Assembly: GCF_000189535.1 (NCBI RefSeq)
Contig: NC_015145.1
Coordinates: forward strand, 1,922,001-1,986,000
DNA: 64,000 bases
Source: Pseudarthrobacter phenanthrenivorans Sphe3
GTDB taxonomy: Bacteria; Actinomycetota; Actinomycetes; Actinomycetales; Micrococcaceae
Direction of reading: 5' to 3'
In this document: in pieces, positions 54,969 to 63,738 of the stretch
How the letters are laid out: each line of letters opens with the position of its first letter
Numbering within the stretch: position 1 is the first letter of the stretch
The notes under the pieces: model-generated
Seen by the model: the letters and a program-made list of their open reading frames with translations, nothing else
Databases searched by the model: none
Told to the model about the DNA's origin: nothing
Position numbers and translations under genes: made by a program

Positions 54969-55115
54969 GGAGATCCCCAATCAGGAGCCTGGAGCGGGCG
55001 GCGAGCCACGCTTTACCGGACCCCGTCTCGTCGGCCCGGGCTGTCCTTCAGGCTAGGTTTGTGCCAAGCGCCATAGCCCTGCCCTCGCTAAACGGGGGCT
55101 TGGAAACTGCAGGAT
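54969..55115. other. Gene-free stretch beside the transposase remnant
   Basis: With 54621-54797 this brings the non-coding part around the remnant to about 480 bases. Apart from the inverted repeat and the transposase tail I see no ORF, promoter or RNA gene in it. Confidence 0.4.
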
Positions 55116-56285
55116 TTACCAATCCCGCGCGCCTTCAACTCCGGAGAGAATTGCCGATCTCTCGGCAACAAGAGAACGGCTCAACGCCAGTTCGAGGTCC
55201 GTCAAAACCGTGTTGAGTGCCGCGAACAATTCCTCGCGCTCCTCCGTTTCGATGAACGGGGATCGCCCGTCGAGACGATTGAACGCGAGCGCGTACTCGC
55301 GCCCAAGGTCCGTTAAACGGGCTAACGTGGACTCGTCTTGTTGCGGGCCGACCACCGCGAGAACTTCGCGCCGCGTCTTCTTAAACTGTTCGACAGCTTT
55401 CTTGAAGCGGGCTGCGGAAATGTGCTCGCGCCCGTCCCAGTCGCGAAGCGGGTTCTCAAGATTCTCTTTCACCCACTCTGGTTTACGTGCCTTCGAGATG
55501 GTGACGCTCGTCCCGTTGAAGACCTCTGAGCGCCATCGTGCCCGCATCGCAAGGGCGTACTCCGAAGGCACGCTGTCCAAGGCGAGGTACTCCAGATCGG
55601 GGACTTCGCCAGGGAGCAAACAGTCTGCTTTCGTCATGCCGAATAGTTCGGAGATGAAGAGATTCTTGAGCGAGCGGAGCCGGTTCAGTTCGCCCGCATT
55701 CGTGAACTGCCCGAGGCTTCCATCGAGCGTCAGACTTATCAGGTTGGGGAAGATGGCTGTGAGCCGGGCGCCGTCTACTTCGGATAGACCCGCCACCTTG
55801 AGACTGCTTACCGCATTTTGAACTGACGCACCGTCGTTCAGCGCCTGCTCAAGATCCGCAGGGGAGAGTTCGAGCGCGCCTGGGTCTTGCCAGTCATGAT
55901 CGCCCCGGTCCCACGCACGTTGCCGCGCAAGTTGGTCACCTAGACGCCAGCGGCTGGTATAGCTGTTCGAGCTCTGATTGTGCACCAGCGGTAGCCTGCC
56001 GAGGACTCGGTAACTCCGAGGGAGCACCCAGTCGCAGTTCGCGTGGGACAACCGCCCCTTCCAGGAATGGTGGGTGAGCCGGAGCGGAGCCACTGCGCCC
56101 AAGTCATCCGTTGTCAACGGTTCGGGACCCGACCAATCGAATTCCAACACCCCAACCGTCTTCCAATCGGGGTCGATATCCGTGATCTGCGCAGCGACCC
56201 ACTCACTGAGAAGGTCGTTGGGGCCGACGACCACGTCCCCGACGGCCAGAGGGCGTGGCGGACCGTCTGAAGTTGTTGCTGACAC
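55116..56285 (-). CDS. Hypothetical protein with leucine-rich-repeat-like centre
   Basis: Not firmly recognised. The 389-residue soluble protein starts with a domain of about 110 residues (VGDVVVGPNDLLSEW..., many Trp) that looks like a compact beta domain of the immunity-protein sort. A central part (about 165-245) has leucine-rich-repeat spacing, such as FPNLISLTLDG and RSLKNLFISELFGM followed by PDLEYLALDSVP. The C-terminus (about 280-389) is helical and charged. Similar LRR stretches occur in actinobacterial proteins labelled gliding motility, a label with little support. GTG start without a good ribosome binding site. Base composition is lower in GC than the surroundings. Confidence 0.65.
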   Translation of the reverse strand: MSATTSDGPPRPLAVGDVVVGPNDLLSEWVAAQITDIDPDWKTVGVLEFDWSGPEPLTTDDLGAVAPLRLTHHSWKGRLSHANCDWVLPRSYRVLGRLPLVHNQSSNSYTSRWRLGDQLARQRAWDRGDHDWQDPGALELSPADLEQALNDGASVQNAVSSLKVAGLSEVDGARLTAIFPNLISLTLDGSLGQFTNAGELNRLRSLKNLFISELFGMTKADCLLPGEVPDLEYLALDSVPSEYALAMRARWRSEVFNGTSVTISKARKPEWVKENLENPLRDWDGREHISAARFKKAVEQFKKTRREVLAVVGPQQDESTLARLTDLGREYALAFNRLDGRSPFIETEEREELFAALNTVLTDLELALSRSLVAERSAILSGVEGARDW

Positions 56286-56361
56286 GGAGGCATCATATGG
56301 ATTTTCTAATAAGGATTGCCACTGTGCGGGCGTGCGGTGACGGATCCTTTACCGGGACTGG

Positions 56362-56943
56362 CTATCGGTTGAGCCAGTACGCGTGCCCGATAGCTGCTGA
56401 AAGGTTGTTGTCGCTGTACTCGGAAAACTTGGCCCGCAGTTCTTGCAGGTGGGGGCCGTCCCAGGAGCGCCACACTAGGTTCGAGGCGTATTCGATAACG
56501 TCGTCCGCTTTGTGCTTGGCCGTTTCGATCTCCCGTGATGAGAAAGTGCTGCCGAGTTCATGCTGTATCTCGATATAGCCCAAGCCATCCTCAACGTAGT
56601 GGCTGCCGTATCTCGTATTGAGGAGGTATAGGACGAATACGGCGTTCAGTACATCTAGTTTCTTGGCTTCCTCAATTTCCAATTGCCGCCGCCGGAGACC
56701 GTCTTGCCTGTTTTCCTCTGCCATTTCCATCGCACGGGTGAGTTCCCGTTCATAGGCTTCGAGTGGGAACCCTGGTGCGACGGATTGCATTCGTTCGATG
56801 GTTTGTTCTCGAGTCCATCCGCGGTAGAGATGGCGGCGGGCATGCCAGCCCGAGCCAGCCCTGATTCGGGCAACTGAGTCAGGTTCACTGGCATCCTCTT
56901 GGTGGTGGTCGAGATCCGAGCGTCCGTTTTCGTTCCCCATCAT
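56362..56943 (-). CDS. Hypothetical protein
   Basis: Not recognised. 193 residues, mostly helical: an acidic, His-rich N-terminus, a charged helix (about 70-95, EMAEENRQDGLRRRQLEIEE) and a more hydrophobic VLNAVFVLYLLNTRYG, with several Trp and Tyr near the end. No signal peptide or clear membrane helix. Two adjacent ATGs follow GGTTGG, and either could be the start. It is 76 bases upstream of the LRR-like gene on the same strand, with lower GC than the core. Confidence 0.55.
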   Translation of the reverse strand: MMGNENGRSDLDHHQEDASEPDSVARIRAGSGWHARRHLYRGWTREQTIERMQSVAPGFPLEAYERELTRAMEMAEENRQDGLRRRQLEIEEAKKLDVLNAVFVLYLLNTRYGSHYVEDGLGYIEIQHELGSTFSSREIETAKHKADDVIEYASNLVWRSWDGPHLQELRAKFSEYSDNNLSAAIGHAYWLNR

Positions 56944-57018
56944 CCAACCTTAGATCGCATCAACAACCGACCCTCTGAGCCGAGGGCCCTTCAACTCGAA
57001 CTGTAGGCGCGCCTTGCT

Positions 57019-57456
57019 TCAAGGGCGGGCAATGTCTCGGAGAGTCAGTGTCCGTCCGCCTACATCTACGCGGATGAATCCCTCGTCTTGAGAGAAGCCG
57101 TCGTAGCTCCAACCGAAGACAATCAGCGCCTCTGCCGCAAGCAAGAGGAATCTTGCTCTTGTCTCCTCATCAGGGAACTCGTAGGGCTCAATCTGTCCCA
57201 AGAGTTTTGCGGTAGGGCTCGCCCCGAAAGACTCAAACCGTCGGAGAATGAACTCTTGCCCAGTTTCCGGATCAGTCAACATGTCACCGGTAACTTCAAA
57301 GGGAATTACTGCCTCCCCGACAGTCATTTTGAAGGCGGCCCCGGGGCGATGTGCCAACCCGGCTACCCTTTGCAACGTAACCAGACGATCTGGGTCAGCA
57401 ACGTACTTGAGCCCCAGGAGTGGATCTTTGTACTCGCGCTTATGGATGTCGAACAT
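57019..57456 (-). CDS. Hypothetical protein
   Basis: Not recognised. 145 residues, soluble, alternating beta strands and helices, with a repeated Thr/Gly-rich turn pattern and a helix RFLLLAAEALIVFGW near residue 110. AAGGAA lies before the ATG. It is the first of three co-oriented unknown genes (57456 down to 55116) and shares their base composition, so all three may have come in together. Confidence 0.6.
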   Translation of the reverse strand: MFDIHKREYKDPLLGLKYVADPDRLVTLQRVAGLAHRPGAAFKMTVGEAVIPFEVTGDMLTDPETGQEFILRRFESFGASPTAKLLGQIEPYEFPDEETRARFLLLAAEALIVFGWSYDGFSQDEGFIRVDVGGRTLTLRDIARP

Positions 57457-57689
57457 AGTCGTTCCTTGTCTGTAAGGGTCGCTCCGGTCACACGCGGGCT
57501 GTTTACAAGTGTAGTCCTCAGCTTCGCTGCTATCTCGGCACAGCTTACTTCCGGGTCAGCGTGCCTGGAGTCGGGTTGCGGCACACAACAGAGCCTGGGG
57601 TGAAGTTTCACTAGTCCGTGAGAAACCGCCGAGCCTGTTCGGCCGTCGGAACCGGTGCAGTCCCACGGCCAGCATGGCACCATCGAGCT
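57457..57689. other. Intergenic region
   Basis: 233 bases between divergent genes. No ORF with support, no clear promoter hexamer pair and no hairpin of note were seen. Confidence 0.4.
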
Positions 57690-58028
57690 ATGACCAAATA
57701 TCTCATCTCCTTTCCCAGCAAGGCCATGGTGGTCACCGAGGAAGAGTTTCCGGTTGTCGTCGCCGAATCCCACGCCGTGATTGAGGAGGCCAAGGCTGCC
57801 GGGGTGTACGTGTTCGGTGGTGGAATCAACGAGGAAGTCGACCCTCTGCTGGTTTCTGCAGACGGGGCAGTCAGCTCCGAGATCTATCCGGGTTCCGAAC
57901 TCAATGGCGGGTTCACCGTGCTGGAGCTGCCGACGCGTCAGGAGGCTGTTGAATGGGCGGGGAAGATCGCGGCGGCCTGCCGCTGCCCGCAGGAGCTCCG
58001 GGAGTTCATGTACGACCCCGCGAGCTAG
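57690..58028 (+). CDS. YCII-related domain protein
   Basis: Small YCII-fold protein of 112 residues, related to sigma-factor-associated DGPF proteins. The N-terminus MTKYLISFPSKAM and the ELPTRQEAVEWAGKIAAACR helix are typical. ATG 57690 gives the usual N-terminus; the frame is open upstream but without family similarity. YCII proteins have no settled general function. Convergent with the broken S66 gene. Confidence 0.78.
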   Translation: MTKYLISFPSKAMVVTEEEFPVVVAESHAVIEEAKAAGVYVFGGGINEEVDPLLVSADGAVSSEIYPGSELNGGFTVLELPTRQEAVEWAGKIAAACRCPQELREFMYDPAS

Positions 58029-58067
58029 TTCGCCCCGCCGGGGGACGCAAGCCACTTCGCTGGATGT

Positions 58068-59101
58068 TCAGCCATATTGGGCGCTTATTGTCCGGGCTGA
58101 CCCATCTATTGTGAGGTGCCCGCCGTAGGGCAGGATCCACTGCGGACGGGTGTGGCCGAAGGGCACCCCGACGCAGACGACGGCCTCAGGGTTGTAGCGT
58201 GTGACCTCCTGGATGACGGCGTCACGCTGGGCTGCCCGGAGACGGGAGCGTTCTTCGGCGTCCGGCCGGGATTCGAAGTTGCTGCTGGGCGGCCTCGCGA
58301 CGAGGACTCCGTGGACCGCGCCGAGGATGCCACGCTCTCCCATTGAGCGGACCCACCTCCTCACCCAGTCCGCAGGCGGGAGCAGCTCGCTTGTTTCCAG
58401 CAGCAGGATGCAACCTGCCAGGTCTTCCACTGGTGGCAGCCGGTCTGCGAGCGCAAGCTCGTCCAGAACCTCCAGGCACCCACCCCAGGTGGACCCCGAC
58501 ACGCGCCTCGCCGGCCCCGCCCAGGTCCACGGCTCCGTGGGCTCCCGTTCCCCGAACTCCGTTAGGGCTCGTGGGTCACGCCAGTCCCTTCCGAAATCCT
58601 CGGATTCGCCAGGATCGGTGATGCTGAGTTCGCCGCCGGTCAGCAGCGCTGCGTGCAGGGAAGCGCGGTGGACGGCATCAATGCCGGGACCGGGACCCAG
58701 GTGCACCTGGGTGGAACCACCGTAGAAGCCTGCAACCCCTTGCAGCCAAAGCCAATTCAGAAGATGCGTATTGTCGCTGTAGCCAACGAAGATCTTCGGG
58801 GCAGCGCGAACCAGTCCGGCGTCCAGGCGGTGAGTGACCGTGATCTGGTCATCACCGCCAATGGTGGCAAGGACCGCCCGGATGGTTGGGTCGGCAAAGG
58901 CGGTGTTGAGGTCGGCCGCACGCTCTTCGGCGGTTGCACCGAGTTGGCGGGTTGTTGGAAATTCCACAGGCACCAGACCCGTCACCGAGGCCAGGCGCGT
59001 CATGGCCTGCTCATGAATCCCAGGGCAAAGCCCGGAGCCGCGAACGATGGCGACAGAACAGCCACCCGGTCGCCCCGCCGAAGCTTAGGTGCTTGCGTCA
59101 C
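58068..59101 (-). pseudogene. S66 (LD-carboxypeptidase/MccF-like) peptidase, frameshifted
   Basis: Family S66 serine peptidase acting on muropeptides or microcin-like adducts. The catalytic set is present: Ser in GYSDNTHLL, Glu in LLLETSE, His in PFGHTRPQ. The N-terminal part (APKLRRGDRVAVLSPSFAAPGFA, in two pieces) lies in another frame and runs into a stop at 59000. Restoring one G in the plus-strand run at 59023-59025 would join them as ...PGFAPG-IHEQAMTRL, the expected family sequence. So one base is missing. A truncated product from ATG 59003 would lack about 33 residues. GTG 59101 overlaps the kinase gene end by 17 bases. A sequencing error in the run is possible. Confidence 0.75.
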
Positions 59102-59852
59102 GCGTCCCCGTCTCTGCATCGTGCAATTCAAGCACGGGTACACCGCATTCACCTTCCGCCGGAGCATGGACTCGGAGGCGCCGCCCCACATCTTCGGCCG
59201 CCATGACGCGGGGCTTTATGGGATTGCTGTTGTCGACCACGCGGCTGGCACGCCGCCAGGGCTGGGCCGCTTCGAAGTAGAGCCGCTGGCCTCCAACATA
59301 GCGGGCCATGGAGGGGTGTTCCGGATCCGGATTCGTGCCATCCCGCTTGTGCATCCGGCGGGCAGTCTCCGCGAAGGGGACATCGAGGAAGACCGAGTAG
59401 TCCCATACAGCCACCAGCTCATCCCGGTGAAGGAACATGCCCTCGACGATCACCAGGGCGTCAGCCGCCGACTGCACTGCCGGCACTTCCACATAGCGGT
59501 CGGTGCCGTAGTCCGTTGCTGCCGGACGGTACAGTCCGCTGCCGCCCCGGCCCAGAGGCAGGAGCGCGTAGTCCAGGAGGCTCCCGTAGTCATAGGTATC
59601 CAGCCAGAACCCCTCCGGGGACTGCCGCCCCCGCCGGTGCCTGACCGCGCGCAGATTCAGGAAGTCATCGGCGTGGATGAGGACGACCGGCCGGCCGCGG
59701 ACCGCTGCCGCCAAGCCGGCGGCAAAAGTCGACTTTCCGCTGCCGTCCACCCCGTCAACTGCAACAAGCGTGCGTCCTCCGGAGCCGGCGGGTATGTCAG
59801 CCGCAAGAAGCTCCAGCAGTCGTGCCCGGCGGTCCTGAATCGTTCTGCCCAT
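59085..59852 (-). CDS. Uridine kinase-like P-loop protein
   Basis: P-loop kinase of 255 residues. Walker A VDGVDGSGKST near residue 32; HADDF follows as in uridine kinases, and MFLHRDEL and a lid Arg/Lys region RRMHKRDGTNPDPE are present. The subgroup is widespread in actinobacteria and annotated as uridine kinase or AAA ATPase; its true substrate is unproved. ATG 59852 is preferred (GGCGGG close before it). It overlaps the frameshifted S66 gene. Confidence 0.82.
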   Translation of the reverse strand: MGRTIQDRRARLLELLAADIPAGSGGRTLVAVDGVDGSGKSTFAAGLAAAVRGRPVVLIHADDFLNLRAVRHRRGRQSPEGFWLDTYDYGSLLDYALLPLGRGGSGLYRPAATDYGTDRYVEVPAVQSAADALVIVEGMFLHRDELVAVWDYSVFLDVPFAETARRMHKRDGTNPDPEHPSMARYVGGQRLYFEAAQPWRRASRVVDNSNPIKPRVMAAEDVGRRLRVHAPAEGECGVPVLELHDAETGTRDAST

Positions 59853-60005
59853 CCCGCCAATACTGCCACCCGGATGCACTGCGGTTCGGGAAGGAGGCCT
59901 TGGACGGTAGACTTGAGAGGGCCGTTTCTGCGGCCATTGCCGCCCACGCCCCCCATAGACGTCCCGGGTTGCGGCACCTCCCTGCTGTGAAAGGCTTTAC
60001 CTGCT

Positions 60006-61604
60006 GTGATTACTGTCCAGGATCTCGAACTGCGTGCCGGCGCCCGGCTCCTGATGGACCAGGTGAGTTTCCGCATCGACAAGGGAGACAAGATCGGCCT
60101 GGTGGGCCGCAACGGCGCCGGGAAGACTACTCTCACCAGGGTTCTGGCCGGTGAAGGACTGCCTGCCGCGGGCAAGGTGACCCGCAGCGGCGAAATCGGC
60201 TACCTGCCCCAGGATCCCCGCACCCCGGACATGGAGCAGCTCGCACGGGACCGGATCCTGTCCGTCCGCGGCCTGGACATCGCCGTCGGAAAACTCCGGG
60301 TGGCCCACGAGGAAATGGCCAGCGAGGATGCGGCGGTCCAGCGCAAGGCGATGAACCGTTACGACCGGCTTGAATCCGAGTTCCTGGCAGCCGGCGGTTA
60401 CGCCGCCGAGGCGGAAGCCGCGGCCATCTGCTCCAACCTGGCGCTCCCGGACCGCCTGCTGAACCAGCCGCTCAAGACCCTCTCCGGCGGACAGCGTCGC
60501 CGCGTGGAACTGGCCCGCATCCTGTACTCGGACGCCGAGACCATGCTCCTCGATGAGCCCACCAACCACCTCGACGCCGACTCCATCGCCTGGCTGCGTG
60601 ACTTCCTGAAAAACCACCAGGGCGGCCTGATCGTGATCAGCCACGACACCGAACTGCTCGAAGCCACCGTCAACAAGGTGTTCCTGCTCGACGCCAACCG
60701 CGCACAGATCGACTTCTACAACATGGACTGGAAGCGCTACCTCACGCAGCGCGAAACCGATGAGCGCGCCCGCAAGCGTGAACGCGCCAACGCCGAGAAG
60801 AAGGCCCAGGTCCTGATGGACCAGGCCAACAAGATGCGCGCCAAGGCCACCAAGGCAGTCGCTGCCCAGAACATGGCCAAGCGCGCCGAGCGCCTGCTGA
60901 GCGGACTCGAGGCTGTCCGCGAGCAGGACCGGGTGGCAGCGCTGCGGTTCCCGGATCCGTCACCATGCGGCAAGACCCCGCTCACCGCAGAAGGGCTCAG
61001 CAAGTCCTACGGTTCGCTGGAGATCTTCACGGACGTGGACCTTGCGATCGACCGTGGCTCGAAAGTTGTCATCCTTGGCCTGAACGGTGCCGGCAAGACC
61101 ACGCTCCTGAGGATGCTCGCCGGCGTGGACCAGCCTGACACGGGCGACATCATTCCCGGCCACGGCCTGAAGGTGGGCTACTACGCCCAGGAGCACGAAA
61201 CCCTTGATGTGGACAGGACCGTGCTGGAGAACATGCGCTCCGCGGCCCCCGACATGAAGGACGCGGAGGTCCGCGGCATACTGGGCTCGTTCCTGTTCTC
61301 CGGCGACGACGTGGACAAGCCCGCCGGCGTCCTCTCCGGCGGTGAGAAGACCCGCCTTGCCCTGGCTACCATCGTGGCCTCCAGCGCCAATGTCCTGCTC
61401 CTTGATGAGCCCACCAACAACCTGGACCCGGCCAGCCGCGCTGAGATCCTGGGCGCACTGCGCAACTACACGGGCGCCGTCGTCCTGGTCAGCCACGACG
61501 AGGGCGCCGTCGAGGCGCTCAACCCGGAGCGTGTCGTCCTGCTCCCGGACGGCGTCGAGGACCACTGGAACGAGGACTACCTGGACCTGATCACGCTGGC
61601 TTAG
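60006..61604 (+). CDS. ABC-F family ATPase (ribosome-associated)
   Basis: Tandem ATP-binding protein with no membrane part, 532 residues. Domain 1: GRNGAGKTT, LSGGQRRRVEL, LLDEPTNHLD. Domain 2: GLNGAGKTT, LSGGEKTRLAL, LLDEPTNNLD. Between them (about residues 235-300) lies a highly charged linker helix, ERANAEKKAQVLMDQANKM, that would reach into the ribosomal E site. ABC-F proteins act in translation, some giving antibiotic protection; this one is of the widespread Uup/EttA-like housekeeping type. GTG start with GAAAGG upstream; TAGACT at 59908-59913 is a candidate -10. Its end overlaps the convergent YbaK gene by 4 bases. Confidence 0.92.
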   Translation: MITVQDLELRAGARLLMDQVSFRIDKGDKIGLVGRNGAGKTTLTRVLAGEGLPAAGKVTRSGEIGYLPQDPRTPDMEQLARDRILSVRGLDIAVGKLRVAHEEMASEDAAVQRKAMNRYDRLESEFLAAGGYAAEAEAAAICSNLALPDRLLNQPLKTLSGGQRRRVELARILYSDAETMLLDEPTNHLDADSIAWLRDFLKNHQGGLIVISHDTELLEATVNKVFLLDANRAQIDFYNMDWKRYLTQRETDERARKRERANAEKKAQVLMDQANKMRAKATKAVAAQNMAKRAERLLSGLEAVREQDRVAALRFPDPSPCGKTPLTAEGLSKSYGSLEIFTDVDLAIDRGSKVVILGLNGAGKTTLLRMLAGVDQPDTGDIIPGHGLKVGYYAQEHETLDVDRTVLENMRSAAPDMKDAEVRGILGSFLFSGDDVDKPAGVLSGGEKTRLALATIVASSANVLLLDEPTNNLDPASRAEILGALRNYTGAVVLVSHDEGAVEALNPERVVLLPDGVEDHWNEDYLDLITLA

Positions 61605-62077
61605 CGAACGGTCAGTTCACGGGCGGCTGTGATCCTGCGCAAATCCTCATAGGTGATGCTGAACATGGAGTAATGGTCGCCGGCTCCGGCCCACAGGAGT
61701 TCCTGCGCCTGGAGCGAGTCATCCAGCAGCGTCCTGATCCCGTTCGGGTGCCCCACCGGGGCGACCCCGCCAACGGCTTGGCCGGTGTGATGCAGGACGA
61801 AGTCGGGGGAGGCCCTGCGGATCCGCCCTTCGCCGAGGTGGCCTTCCACCAGCTTGGTGTCCACCCGGGCGGCGCCGCTTGCGAGGATCAGCAGGGGCCC
61901 GCCGTTCAGCTCAAAGACGAGGCTGTTGGTGATGGCTGCAACATCACAGGCCAATGCCTCAGCCGCCGCCACGGCAGTGGGTACGCCGGCCGGGAAGGTG
62001 CGGACGGTGTCACCCAAACCCGCAGCAACCAGCGCTGACCGCACACGGGCCACCGGCCCGCCGTCGTGCTCCGCCAT
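61601..62077 (-). CDS. YbaK/prolyl-tRNA editing domain protein
   Basis: Free-standing aminoacyl-tRNA deacylase of the YbaK/ProX kind, 158 residues, thought to hydrolyse mischarged tRNA. The conserved Lys lies in RVDTKLVEGHL, and the GGVAPVGHPNGIRTLLD loop is typical. Three bases separate it from SURF1, and both run in the same direction. Target tRNA not predictable. Confidence 0.88.
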   Translation of the reverse strand: MAEHDGGPVARVRSALVAAGLGDTVRTFPAGVPTAVAAAEALACDVAAITNSLVFELNGGPLLILASGAARVDTKLVEGHLGEGRIRRASPDFVLHHTGQAVGGVAPVGHPNGIRTLLDDSLQAQELLWAGAGDHYSMFSITYEDLRRITAARELTVR

Positions 62078-62080
62078 GCC

Positions 62081-62956
62081 CTAGTAGCCCTGCGCATCCA
62101 GGAGGGCGTCTTCCTCTTCCTCCGCCGTCGCCTTCCTGGGCTTGCGGGAAGGGGAAGGACGACGGCGCGGTGCCCCGGCTGCCGTGCGCGGCGCACCCCC
62201 GGGGGCCCCGTCGTCGTCCTCGGCATCAATGGCGGCATTGCGGGCCTGCTGCCGGGCGGCGTAGCCAAAGCCCACAAACATCAGCACGCCGAAGGCAAAC
62301 CACTGCAGCGAGTACGACAAGTGCGTCCCCTCCTCGGTGGAGGGCTTCGGGAAAGGAAATGGCATCTCCGCCGCGGGCGGCGTCTCGGAAGCGAGCTGGC
62401 CGTAGGCGCCGGTCAGCAGCGGGTAGCCCAGCTCTGCGGAGTACGCGTCGAGGTCGATGGAGGCCAGCTGCCCTTCCGGCGCGCCGCGCTGCAATTCAGG
62501 TTCCGGATGCTTCAAACGCACGACGGCGGTGACGTCGCCAGAAGGAGGTTGCGGCACCGAATCGGGACTGCCGGGGTTGTTGTTGCCGATGGGCAGCCAC
62601 CCGCGGTCGATCACCACGGTTTCGCCCGTGGTGAGCCGGAACGGGACAACCACCTCGTACCCGGGCTGCCCATTCAGGGGGCGGTTCCGGACAACGCGCT
62701 GCCCGTCCGTCACGTAGGAGCCCTTCAGTTCCACCTGCGTCCACTCCATGGCCGGGTCCAGCCGGTTGAACTGCTCCCGGGCTTCGGCAAACGGAACAGG
62801 GCTGGCTGAGTAGTTGGTGACCACGCGGTTGATTTCCGCCAGCGTCTCGGCGCGGCGGTCCATCTGCCAGCGGCCCAGGAACACGCACGCGGAAGCAAAG
62901 ATCGCGGCCAGCAGGAGATAGCCCAGCCACTTGCTGGAGAAGAGGAAACGGTACAT
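62081..62956 (-). CDS. SURF1 family cytochrome oxidase maturation protein
   Basis: Membrane protein of 291 residues that aids cytochrome c oxidase assembly, probably in haem A insertion. Two transmembrane helices flank an external domain: helix 1 about 10-28 (ends FLGRWQMDRR) and helix 2 about 222-240 (YSLQWFAFGVLMFVGFGY). The pattern VVIDRGWLP is the family signature. The C-terminal tail is long, Arg/Pro-rich then acidic. The ctaA and ctaB genes are 22 kb away in this window. Confidence 0.92.
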   Translation of the reverse strand: MYRFLFSSKWLGYLLLAAIFASACVFLGRWQMDRRAETLAEINRVVTNYSASPVPFAEAREQFNRLDPAMEWTQVELKGSYVTDGQRVVRNRPLNGQPGYEVVVPFRLTTGETVVIDRGWLPIGNNNPGSPDSVPQPPSGDVTAVVRLKHPEPELQRGAPEGQLASIDLDAYSAELGYPLLTGAYGQLASETPPAAEMPFPFPKPSTEEGTHLSYSLQWFAFGVLMFVGFGYAARQQARNAAIDAEDDDGAPGGAPRTAAGAPRRRPSPSRKPRKATAEEEEDALLDAQGY

Positions 62957-63223
62957 TCAGTTGTCCTGCTCCAGGGCACCGGACGCGAGGTAGCGGTCCA
63001 GCGGCAGGGTTTCCTTCCAGAGGCCCCTGGTCTGCAGGTAGTCCTCCAGCCAGTCCCGGTGGTCGGCACAGGCCAGCCAGGTTTTGCGGCGCTCGGGGGA
63101 GTGGATCTTCGGGTTGTTCCAGAGCAGCTGCCACGACGCCTGTGACCGGCAGGCTTTGCGCGAGCAGATGGCGGCAGCCTCGGCTGCGGGATCAGTCCCC
63201 GCTGCGAAGTCAAAGATGCTCAT
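62957..63223 (-). CDS. Conserved actinobacterial small protein with Cys pairs
   Basis: 88-residue protein directly abutting SURF1 (TGAATG). It carries CSRKAC near residue 20 and LACADH near 51, spaced like a zinc site, and a conserved WNNPKIHSPERRKTWLAC stretch. Homologues occur in many actinobacteria and are sometimes labelled acetone carboxylase, which I think is an annotation error. Function unknown. Confidence 0.75.
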   Translation of the reverse strand: MSIFDFAAGTDPAAEAAAICSRKACRSQASWQLLWNNPKIHSPERRKTWLACADHRDWLEDYLQTRGLWKETLPLDRYLASGALEQDN

Positions 63224-63654
63224 GATGCCTTCCGCTCCTGGCCGGATGTTGTGTCGTCGTCTTCATCAATCAGTTCGCCCTGCAGGACCTCGCTGCCGTG
63301 CCCATCCTCCGGAGAAGGGGCCGGCGGGCTCTCCAGCTCCGGCAGCGGCGCGGAATCCAGGAGCAGGTCGCTGTGCCCTTCAGCTTTGTCATTGCCGTTG
63401 GCGATCACCACGGCGATCCACGGGAGGAACACCGCTCCCGCCACGGCGATGATCTTGAACCAGCCGTCCACCACGAAAATCAGGACCAGGCACACCATGC
63501 GGATTCCCATGGCCAGCGCGTACTTGATCATGCGCTGGCGCATGTCCTCGGAATGCGCTCCGGCGGCGTCCGTGATGCTGTGGACCTCCGGATCGCTGGA
63601 GAACCGGCCGGGTTCTTCAGGCGCGGACTGTCCCGCATGGTTTTCAAGGGTCAC
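63220..63654 (-). CDS. DUF3099 membrane protein
   Basis: 144-residue conserved actinobacterial protein of the DUF3099 type. The motif VHSITDAAGAHSEDM precedes two hydrophobic segments (about 45-62 and 66-84). The C-terminus is acidic. GTG start; TTGACG on the minus strand (63682-63687) is a candidate -35. It overlaps the next small gene by 4 bases and heads the minus-strand run to SURF1 and YbaK. Function unknown. Confidence 0.83.
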   Translation of the reverse strand: MTLENHAGQSAPEEPGRFSSDPEVHSITDAAGAHSEDMRQRMIKYALAMGIRMVCLVLIFVVDGWFKIIAVAGAVFLPWIAVVIANGNDKAEGHSDLLLDSAPLPELESPPAPSPEDGHGSEVLQGELIDEDDDTTSGQERKAS

Positions 63655-63738
63655 GGTGATTGATCACGCTCCAAAGGCTTACGTCAATTCTCTCACCATC
63701 GGCAGTGGCGCCCAAACCCGGCCCGGTGCTGGCGCTAA

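Noticed and set aside
62957..63223. Acetone carboxylase
   Set aside because: An 88-residue Cys-pair protein has no resemblance to the subunits of that enzyme; the label seems to be a propagated error.
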